64,000 nt of DNA from Cydia pomonella (Eukaryota > Arthropoda > Insecta > Lepidoptera > Tortricidae): NCBI RefSeq assembly GCF_033807575.1, contig NC_084723.1, forward strand, positions 6,639,247 through 6,703,246. Direction: 5' to 3'. This document shows, piece after piece, positions 55,431 to 64,000 of the stretch (within the stretch, counting starts at the first letter, position 1; each line of letters begins with the position of its first letter). A program made the translations under genes and the position numbers. The notes beneath the pieces were generated by a model. The model was not told the DNA's origin, did not search any database, and saw nothing but the letters and a program-made list of their open reading frames with translations.

Positions 55431-56275
55431 AACAGGCGGTCTTATTGCTCTAATAAGTTTTTGGCAAAAATTTCATTTTTGGGACAAGCTTTTATCGCTG
55501 ACTGTACTTTTCTTTCCACAGGCAACTAATACTCATGGAGCAAATTCTAAAAACCCCAAACACAATTAGGTTGCGTTGTTTTATCACAGAGTCCTTTGTC
55601 CACCTCTTGTCTCCATCATCAGATCAGCTCGATGGTACCATAATATTGTATTGTCACCCGACTTAGACGTGTATGCAAATTTTCAGCTCAATCGGAAACC
55701 GTATTTATTCAAAAACTGGTAACGTACTTAAATAATCGTTTCCTAAACTAGGGGCTCCAACAGTTCAAATTTTCATTTTCTCTTTTAAACCTCTTTTTTA
55801 ATGAGTTTTCTTGGGAGTATTTCCAAATTTTGCAGTGAGATGTGGCGTTTCAGTTCTCAATCTTGCTGTAAACAAGAATCATTTGGTACATGAATGACTA
55901 CAATTTGATTCAACATATCTCGTACGAGGGGCTGGAATGATTAACAATCGAAGATTCATTTGAAAAAACTGATAAAATACCTTCCGAGTTTTCTTCATTT
56001 TTTTGGCAAAAACAGGGTTTTATTATATTTTATTTCCGCAAACTGTACACATATTTTGCTTTAAAAATAATATTATAGTAACTTTATGTTAACCTATAAA
56101 AAAAAAAAAAATTTAAAACACGTATAAATCACGCAGCACCGACGCTACGTTCTCATTCTGCGCGGAGCGCGCTTAGAGGACGGACCTGTGCTCGATTGTC
56201 AGGCATTTGTTGCGTTCGTAAACAGCTACGGAGTTCCGAGAAGTGCTATATACTGCGATTAGAATATCTCTAATG
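55431..56275 (-). mobile_element. LINE-like fragment shared with the TTAA elements
   Basis: 55740-56265 is the reverse complement of 17030-17622 (copy A) and 30693-31293 (copy B): TCGTACGAGGGGCTGGAATG, ACAAGAATCATTTGGTACAT, GCGCGGAGCGCGCTTAGAGG. This copy extends further, to AGATCAGCTCGATGGTACC and GGCGGTCTTATTGCT, sequence I associate with a moth LINE 3' region. It therefore probably represents the source family. Confidence 0.65.
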
Positions 56276-56279
56276 AATG

Positions 56280-57420
56280 TTTTAATTATACGGAATTTTG
56301 ACTCTTAGAGACTTATACATCTTTAAGGATAATTTGATATCAAAATCATTTAGTTCTGACATTTAGAAATATTTACACCTCTAAATAAATTTAGATTTTT
56401 TTGTATCTGTTTGTGTTTTATTATTAAGTATTATTATTTTAGTTTTTTTTTTTGTAATTCGACATTTAGAGACTTTATACATCTCTAAGTAATAATAATA
56501 TTTTCAATTAATTGTATTTTATAATTGTTGATGTGCTTTGTTTGCTTGTACTTGTATGTAAATTCCATGTTGACGTGTAAAAGTGCCCTCGTGGCGTATT
56601 TGCTGAATAAATGTTGAAGTTGAAGAAGTTGAAAATCATACCACACTTGATCTAGTCACTGGACTTTGAAATTTTGCCCCCTCTTCATATTGGGCATTTT
56701 CCATAGTTAATAAGAATAAAAAATAAAAATAATACTTTCAATATGAGCGTTGTTCATAACTATTCCAAATTTCAAATCGATATCTTAAGTGGTTTTCGAA
56801 ATATTTAGCGATGTGAGAAACAGACAGATGGACGGACAGAGTCGCACCATAAGAGGTTCCTTTTGTACCTTTTTGGTACGGAACCCAAAAAACGGTTTCA
56901 TTCGGAGATCGTGCAGGCTCTATGAAAAAAAAAATAACATATAAGTAGATATTTTCCATGAAACACTACCTATTTAACTTCAAACGATTGTATTGTCTTT
57001 AAAATGTATACAGCCATAATAATATTGTTATAACATAACTGCAAGTAGGTATTCTGGGATTGTTTTATTAACACACCTTTTATGTTATTAACGATTCATA
57101 TCGATAATAGGCTTACATAATTTAATTACTTAAGGAAAGTGTAGGTCTACAATATTAATAATTACTATTGTGTCTAATGTAACAATACGAGACTGTTTAT
57201 TCCTAAATAAAAAATAAAAATGAGAACCCTTTGACAAATAGTTCAGGGTTTCAGTTGTTATAAACCATGAAGCATAGATTATTTCTATTGAGGTTTAAAC
57301 TTAAAAAACATAAAAGTTTTGACGGTATGTAGTGTAATTGTGTTGTACTCGTATTTCGATCTCCTTCGCATTTTCGTGTTTCTTCTTAGAATTAATGTTA
57401 ATGATATTCCAGAAAAAAAC
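56280..57420. other. AT-rich sequence with one retroposon fragment
   Basis: 56816-56892 (CAGACAGATGGACGGACAGA ... TTTTGGTACGGAACCC) is a reversed piece of the AGGGTTCCGTACC retroposon. Nothing else is recognised. Confidence 0.5.
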
Positions 57421-57426
57421 ATAAAT

Positions 57427-57570
57427 GTGAATGAGAGCCAAGTTCAATATTAAGAGTATGTGTCGTTGTTGACTCGCCGGCAAAATAATTGAGATCTATA
57501 TGGGTGCCAAGTTCTATGCTTTGTAGAAAATCCTGTAATTATAAAGGATTTGACTTGGCTAGTTTTGTAC
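57427..57570. mobile_element. Repeat with AGCCAAGT termini, copy 2
   Basis: GAGAGCCAAGTTCAATATTA to AAGGATTTGACTTGGCTAG, matching 42773-42922. Confidence 0.7.
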
Positions 57571-57649
57571 AGAAATGACTATACTATTAATCATGAATGT
57601 AGTTTTGCCTAAGCTGAAAAGGGGACCCACGCGCGGTTAATTGTCAAAA

Positions 57650-58275
57650 CTTTTCAGTTTACAGATTTTTTCCTTTGTAATCTACCTTGCCAAATGCCTA
57701 AATGCCAAATACCAAGTCTCTAGGTCATCTAGAAGTGGGTTGGGTTTTTGATCTAGTCTTAATTGCTTATCAATATATGTTTTTTTTTCAATCGAATTTT
57801 CATTAATTTTCAGTTTTCAGATTGTTTCTTCTATGTACACCTAATAGCCCACCTTGGTGTCAAATATCAAGTTTTTAGGTCATCTGGAAGTGGGTTAGGT
57901 TTTTGATCCATAAGACTTAATAAATCTAATGATTATATATGATTTTTGCCATCGAATTATCAAATTATTTTCAGTTTTCAGATTTTTTCTCCTATGTAAG
58001 TACACCTAATAGTCTACCTTGATGCCAAGTATCAAGTTTCTTGGTCATCTGGAAGTGGGTTAGGTTTTTGATCTATAAGTCTAAATTAATCTAATAATTA
58101 TCAATATAGGATCGTTTTTCATCTAATTATGAATAATTTTCAGTTTTCAGATTTTTTCCTCTATATACACTTAAAAGTCTACCTCAATGCCAAATTTCAA
58201 GTTTCTAGGTAATCTGGAAGTGGGTTAGGTTTTTGATCTATAAGTTAGTCAGTCACAAAAATAAATAAATAAATA
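57650..58275 (+). repeat. Tandemly repeated retroposon 3' UTR, about 165-bp unit
   Basis: Four units start CAGTTTTCAGATTTTTTC (57653, 57810, 57980, 58141). Each contains CATCTGGAAGTGGGTTAGGT and TTTTGATCTATAAG. The array ends CAGTCACAAAAATAAATAAA, an A-rich retroposon tail. Confidence 0.75.
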
Positions 58276-58627
58276 ACCGGTAATTTACAGACATATTATA
58301 TTACTATGAATGACAACATTGTCCACCACCAAAAACGGCTTAGGGTTGTCACTTTTGAATAATTTACCCAACTGCGCAAGTAAAAGAAGGTAATGGGTGT
58401 ACACCAAAGTAATTTTATAATTTAAGTATAATATAATATTTAAGTTAGGTTAGATAGGTATCGTTTTCCATAGGTACTTACCTATGTTTTTATTCCTTTC
58501 TGCGTCTTTTTATTACTTAGTAGGTACCAATTATAAAAACTATTTAAACAAAAACAAACGAGATACAGAGCTATATTTGCCTTTAAAAACACCTACAAAT
58601 GATTAGGTATCTGGCTTATTCGAATTT

Positions 58628-58755
58628 TAGTTATTCGATCTGTTTCCGATATGATATTGATTTGTCAGTGTCAAAAGTGACGCTTTTGGTTGAAGAAATG
58701 TCACTTTTGTCACTGACAGATCAGTATCATGTCGGAAACAGATCGAATAACTAAC
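58628..58755. mobile_element. Palindromic MITE
   Basis: AGTTATTCGATCTGTTTCCG, TTGTCAGTGTCAAAAGTGAC at the left and their complements GTCACTTTTGTCACTGACAG, CGGAAACAGATCGAATAACT at the right, with a loop of about 20 bp. Confidence 0.85.
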
Positions 58756-59284
58756 TACAATTGGAATGTGTAGATGGTGTAGTTGCTATCAAAATTTTAA
58801 TGGCCGGAAACTTGTACGAAATATGTACCGTGCCTACGAGTATATGTGGCCGTGACCGCGACCGGTAGCAGAGGTTATTTTATTTATATCACTCAATGTG
58901 CCTCGAAGGCCAAGACCAATTTAAACTTACAATGTAACATCAAAATGATATCTACATGATGTCAGTCGCGCGTGCATTTCGCTAGTACTTGTCATACATG
59001 TATGTGCGCGAGCGAGACGCACGGGCGATGGAGAACAAAATGACATCACTCTTCTTGGCAGTCTCGCGCAGACCGAAGCGTTTAATCGCGTTGAATGACC
59101 TATTTTGCGTGGACGATGTATTACATGTAAACTTACAAACGACGAAAGATAAGTTACCTATATGCGTTAGGGATAAACAATATCAAATTGCAGTTTTATA
59201 ATTTTTTACGGTGGGATTTTTGTACACATTATACTTATAGGTTATAAACTGAAATAGGTATCAAACACTAAAGAAAAATTGACG

Positions 59285-59346
59285 AAGTCCACCGGTGGCC
59301 GAGGTGCGGCCAACGTCCTGACCACTAGACCACCCAGCCACGGCGC
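59285..59346 (-). mobile_element. tRNA-like SINE fragment
   Basis: The minus strand reads GCGCCGTGGCTGGGTGGTCT, AGTGGTCAGGACG, like the 5' third and A-box of a tRNA-derived SINE. No B-box follows, so it is partial. Confidence 0.5.
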
Positions 59347-60840
59347 TACCCGTCTCAAATTCTCTAGTGTATGCTATCCTTGAAAGGCTAGGCGCCTTTG
59401 ACCAACTCTAAAAGGCAACTGTGCTTACTGCTTATTTATTTCAGTTAATATAGTAGTGTAACTACTTAAAAAAAAAGAAAACAAATCAAAAAATATTTCA
59501 TAAAATAATTTGATTTGTTCCCTAGTTGCATTATATAGGTATTTATATTTTGAGCTCATATCATCTTAGCTCAGGGCTCGATACATACGTCTACGTAGTA
59601 AGTGTGACGGATGGTCACTGGGCGATAACATATCAAGTTTAGGGGCTCCCCGCGGTGTTCATCGATTTTTGAGGGCTCCTCTACACGATGGCCCAGCGTA
59701 GGCCAGTCTAAGGGACGCAGCTATGCAGTATGCGGTGGAATCTTTATTGCACATAAACAGGCTAACATAAAACAAAGGCGAATGTTATATTCATTATAAT
59801 TACGTATAAGTACAAGAGCTGTTTAAATTATTTTTAATAAGCAGAAACGTCTGCGAACGATTAATTTAAAAGTGGGAAAATTACTGTCTTGGGTGAGACT
59901 TGAAATCACGGCCTCTGGATCTGAGAGCTGTCTATATATAATAATTCATAATTTTGTATCATCTTTAGTCTCTAGCTCTAGCCCAAACCGCTCAGCGCCA
60001 TATACTCATATCATTTATTTTCTGTATCGGGTATCGGGTATATTTTTAAATTTTGAACTCGGAATGCTGTCGGCCATGTAGTGACGTCAAAGGACTCGAA
60101 GCTAACTTCATGTAGAATCAAGAGTGAAATTCGTTACCTACGAGTATGGAGTGTGGATTAAGAGGAGTGGCATCTCTTATGGTAGAACTGTTGCAAAAGT
60201 GTCCAGCTGTCAGTGTTCGAATTGGGCGGTCAGTCTCAGTACAAAGAGTATTAGATACTGAGGTTGACTGAAGTAGCATAACAAATACGAACGTTTCCGA
60301 GATAATAGGATAATACGATGCATTTGTTTAAAGGCGCGAAAATGTTTTGTGCGAAGACGTCTCGAAGATGCAGGCCGGTTTAGTGTTTATTTTAAGGTAA
60401 TGGTAAGGATGGCCGTCGCGATAGCACCTCCTCCGTAAATTTGCTGCTGTTTTATTAACCGAATCGAAAATCTGTGTGCCTATAAAGTGATAGTTTTGTG
60501 GTTTGAGTGGTACGAACCTGTGGGAGTCCTACAAATTCTCGGTCGCTAGGTCGTAGAACTGTTTTTGCGTGACAACGCTTCACCTTTCACTTACACATTC
60601 ACTACACAACCTAGCTGGGAATATAACACACTAATCACAACTTTGGCCTGGAATTGCATTGCACAACGCGGAGCGGCAGCGATATATGGGCGACAAGCGA
60701 CAGTGATTAAGCGGATCAGTGATATTATTGGAGTGCAGTTCTATCATCTTTATTTATTTTTTATCTGGAGGGTGGCTTGCCGCCTTGTGCATTCCAACAG
60801 CTACCGTACCGATAGTCATGCGTACATTTGACCGTTCGGT
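59347..60840. other. Intergenic sequence with repeat fragments only
   Basis: It contains a solo MITE arm (59672-59735, GGGCTCCTCTACACGATGGC) and a repeat fragment (60143-60214, shared with 22727-22798). Open frames at 59872 and 60565 are unsupported. Confidence 0.45.
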
Positions 60841-60864
60841 TGACGTTATTCCCCATCCTCGCAA

Positions 60865-60950
60865 TGTGTTTGGCGCAGTGGTATAGTGGAGGGACTAGAG
60901 CGGCATGCATACTGTGTGTTCCGGGTTCCAATCTTGGAGAAGTCAGTAGA
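60865..60950 (+). mobile_element. tRNA-like SINE fragment
   Basis: TTGGCGCAGTGGTATAGTGG (A-box-like) is followed about 40 bp later by TTCCGGGTTCCAATCTTGG (B-box-like). A complete tRNA cloverleaf cannot be made. Confidence 0.5.
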
Positions 60951-60956
60951 CCCTTT

Positions 60957-61013
60957 TTTAGGGTTCCGTAGCCAAATGGCATAAAACGGAACCTTTATAG
61001 TTTCGCCATGTCC

Positions 61014-61076
<63 letters not shown>

Positions 61077-61700
61077 CGAGGCTTTGCTCCGTGGTCGTTA
61101 GTGCTAGAAAGCTGAAATTTGGCATGGATATATAAATCAATAAACCCGACAAAGTCGTACGAAAAAATCTAAAAATTTAATTTTTTTTAGGGTACCTCCC
61201 CTACACGTAAAGTGGGGGTGAATTTTTTTTTTCGCTTCAACCCTAGAGTGTGGGGTATCGTTGGAAAGGTCTTTCAAAACTAATAGGGGTTTTCAAGAAA
61301 CATTTTTTGATAAAGTGAATATATTCGGAGATAATCGCTCCGAAAGAAAAAAAAAAATGTGTCCCCCCCCCTCTAACTTTTGAACCATAGGTCCAAAAAA
61401 TATGAAAAAAATCGTGGAAGTAGAGCTTAAGAAAGACATTAAATGAAAACTATAGCGGACATGATCAGTTTAGCTGTTTTTGAGTTATCGCAAAAAGTTT
61501 TCCCTTCATAGTAAAAAGACTTACTTTAATTAGGTACTGATTATGCAAAGCCTATTTGTTTAACTAGGGTGAAAGGTACCGTTTCATCCCTTGGTTAACA
61601 ATTTACTATACTTTAAGCTCCAGTTTAGCTTATTGTGACGGAAGAGTAACTACGGAACCCTACACTGAGCGTGGCCCGACATGCTCTTGGCCGGTTTTTT
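60957..61700 (+). mobile_element. AGGGTTCCGTACC retroposon, most complete copy
   Basis: It starts TAGGGTTCCGTAGCC, has a (CTGT)n array at 61013-61074 and TTAGTGCTAGAAAGCTGAAA, and ends GGAAGAGTAACTACGGAACC, TTGGCCGGTTTTTTT. It is non-coding; the frame over the (CTGT)n array is spurious. Confidence 0.8.
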
Positions 61701-61704
61701 TTAA

Positions 61705-62337
61705 ATTTTATTTGACTTGACTTAGATATTAGCGTAGTTTTTTTAGTACATAGGTGTTTAGTATGTTTTAGTTTATATATATACCAATTTATTTTATTTT
61801 CAGGGCTTGTATATTTTTTTTTCTATTTAATCTTGTGACAACCCTGTTATTGTAAAATTAAGTTATTTTTATGATCATGAATTCGATTTGACATTTGGAT
61901 GCAGTTCTTATATTTGGTTGAATACACATTTTAATTTATTTGTCATTTTTTTTAATACCTAATTTGTTGTAAACGGTTTCAACAGATTTCTTTATTTTTA
62001 TTTAAATGTTGTAGGCGTAATTATTTAGATGTGTAATTATATAAGTAACTTGACATTGTAACCGATTTAAATTTTCAACTAAGACATTTTAATTGTATTT
62101 TTTTTTATTATTGTAAATATTATTTTTATTGGACTTAGGGATTTGAATACTTTCCATATACACTGTATACTTATATTTGTGTTCTAAATATTTTTACACA
62201 AGTTTCATTTTAAGGATATATATATGTTCTCGTTTTTCCTAGACTTTGGTTTGCATTTTTATTATTATTTTGTTGGTATAATGCTCTTTTCGTTTTTTTT
62301 TTTACTGTGAACTGTTTTTGTAATAAAGGTTACTAAG
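61705..62337. other. AT-rich leader upstream of the zinc-finger RT element
   Basis: A poly-T-rich, low-complexity stretch. It may be the element's 5' UTR or host flank; I cannot tell. Confidence 0.4.
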
Positions 62338-64000
62338 ATGCAGGCTCCCGCCCGTTCGCGGTGTCCCCGTTGTCCTAATTCTCCGCGCACCTTTACCGCC
62401 CATGGTCTGAAAGTACATATCGGGCACATACACAAAGATGTTCCCCGAGCGACGCTTTCCCCCTCACCCTCGGTTCCAGCGCAGCAGCGTCAGCAGCGGG
62501 TTCTTTTGGACGACAGTGGTAGTACTCCGGGTTTGGATGACCTGGCTACTTTTAGAAAGTCAGTGCGGGTGTTGCGTCACGTCCCTAAAGGAGCGCGGAA
62601 TCTTGCGGCGGGTAGATTGTGCGATGTGATCGATAGATGCATCGATGCCAATGGTACGTCGGAGTGGTTCGCGTTGCTATCCTTTGCCTATTCCGCATTG
62701 AAAGCGCCAGAAGCAGCTGGTCCAGGCAACTTGAATCGGTGGGGGTCATTGACACATTGTTTGTCGAAGCTGAGTCTGTGTCCTCGAGGCCGCACTCGGT
62801 CCTCAGAACTATCGAGTCTAAAGTTTTCGAGGGCGATCTCAGGGGTGCAGTCACGGTGTTGATGTCGGATGATGCTGTGGCACCGTCGAGTCCTGAAACC
62901 CTTGCCAACTTGCAGTTAAAGCACCCTGCCCCATCCCGGCCGTTGTTGTTACCACCGGAACCAGACAGATCCTGCCCTGTGCTCACTGTCAGGCCGGAGG
63001 AGGTTGCACGGGCTCTAGGCTCCTTTAACAGTGTTTCTGTGGCAGGTTTGGATGGTATTCGTCCATCACATTTAAAGGAGCTTGTTTCAGGTTCTGCTGG
63101 CGAGAATGGGCTTCGGTTGCTAGAGTGCTTGACCAGACTGTGTAATTTCCTCCTTAGTGGTCAGTTAAACCCCTTGGTCTGCCCTTATATATACGGCGCG
63201 TCTTTGTGCGCGCTGTCGAAAAAGGACGGTGGTTTAAGGCCTATCGCCGTTGGCAGCGTCTTCCGCCGTTTGTCTGCCAAGCTTGGTTGCTATGCCGTGC
63301 GACATGAAATGGCGTCCTATTTGCAACCATGCCAGCTGGGCTTTGGCACCAAACTGGGTTGTGAGGCTGCCATCCACGCCGTCCGAGCCTTCGCCCTCGA
63401 CCCAAACAATGCGGATTGCATTATCATCAAGCTGGACATAAAGAATGCTTTCAACTCTTTAGAACGCGACACTCTTCTAACAGAGGTTCTGGAGAAGGTT
63501 CCAGCTCTCTACCCTTTTTTATATCAGGCTTATTCGTCGCCTTCAAAGCTATTATATAATGGTTCACCCATTTCATCTCAGGTCGGTGCTCAGCAGGGTG
63601 ACCCGCTTGGCCCCCTAATCTTCAGCCTATACAAAAAGCAGTATCTAGATCTCGGTCACCGTTGAATGTCTGGTACCTCGATGACGGCACTCTAGGGGGT
63701 AGGCCAGAGGAAGTTGAACAGGATCTGCTTGCGCTCCTTCCAATTTTTCGGGAGTTGGGACTCGAGGTTAACTCCAGTAAATGTGAGTTTTTTCCCTGTA
63801 GCGCCAATTCTCAACCTTCCTTCTCTTCGTTTGGTACCTTACTCCCTGGTCTCAAGGAGTTGTCTACCCAAAATTTTAATCTTTTGGGATCTCCAATTTT
63901 CCCCGCAGCTATACCTGAAGCCACCAGGGGGAGAGAGCAGCTTCTTAGGTCCGCTGGTGAGAGGTTAAAAAAGCTCTCAGCTCATGTGGCGCTTGAGGTC
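62338..64000 (+). pseudogene. Zinc-finger reverse transcriptase of a non-LTR element, frameshifted and cut by the window end
   Basis: Frame 1 (62338-62862) starts at ATG with a C2H2 finger (CPRC ... HGLKVHIGHIH). It continues ARNLAAGRLCDVIDRCI and SLLSFAYSALKAPEAAG. Frame 3 (from about 62760 to 63665) carries VLRTIESKVFEGDLRGAV, VAGLDGIRPSHLKELV, GGLRPIAVGSVFRRLSAK, motif A KLDIKNAFNSLERD and motif B QQGDPLGPLIFSL. Frame 2 (63662-64000) carries motif C VWYLDDGTLGGRPEE, then VNSSKCEFFPC and SAHVALEV at the edge. Two frameshifts make it a pseudogene unless the sequence has errors. An N-terminal finger with a central RT is the plan of endonuclease-late (R2/NeSL-like) elements, but I do not assign the clade. 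The continuation is represented by 24420-23580. Confidence 0.82.

Noticed and set aside
58989..59201. 70-codon plus-strand frame beginning near GTGCGCGAGCGAGACGC
   Set aside because: The start region resembles dispersed moth repeats and the rest has no recognisable domain. Not enough to call a gene.

Overview
This window is eukaryotic and almost certainly from a moth or butterfly. The evidence is an AT-rich background, introns with GT/AG borders, and dense repeats of types I recognise from Lepidoptera: tRNA-derived SINEs, the AGGGTTCCGTACC retroposon, and fragments of the GGCAAACAAGCAT repeat. That placement rests on recognition by eye, not on a database search. No bacterial-type gene, operon or CRISPR array is present.

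Only one host gene can be reconstructed. It lies on the minus strand between 52401 and 41561. Eight coding exons join in phase, with GT/AG at every junction, into a 272-residue protein with an N-terminal MADF-like DNA-binding domain and a BESS-like segment, so it is a probable nuclear transcription regulator. Six of its seven introns hold recognisable mobile-element debris.

Layout. 1-12.6 kb: degenerate hairpin satellites, SINEs, several MITEs, a GC-rich retrotransposon 5' UTR and a decayed LINE. 12.78-17.71 kb: an approximately 4.9-kb TTAA-flanked element (copy A) whose centre is a huge inverted repeat built from 120-bp tandem units. 17.7-23.5 kb: mostly MITEs, plus a retroposon containing a 5S rRNA segment. 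23.6-25.0 kb: a chimeric, broken reverse-transcriptase locus. 25.7-38.8 kb: a nest. An outer DNA transposon with terminal inverted repeats carries a split gene. Copy B of the TTAA element sits in that gene's coding part, and a full-length LINE with two intact ORFs sits in its intron. 41.5-52.4 kb: the host MADF gene. 52.4-62.3 kb: MITEs, microsatellites and LINE 3' ends. 62.3-64 kb: the start of a zinc-finger reverse-transcriptase element that runs off the window.

How the parts relate. The intact LINE (31.9-38.3 kb) and a 5'-truncated relative in intron 3 of the host gene (47.4-48.7 kb, 13-bp target-site duplication) belong to one RNase-H-bearing lineage. The zinc-finger RT at 62.3-64 kb and the remnant at 23.6-24.97 kb belong to another lineage; they overlap and so allow direct comparison inside the window. 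Copies A and B of the TTAA element are nearly identical outside their arrays, which points to recent mobility or duplication. A recurring theme is short hairpins whose loop is conserved while the stem changes on both sides together. It appears in the 1.3-3.8 kb satellites and in the retrotransposon 5' UTR at 10.2 kb.
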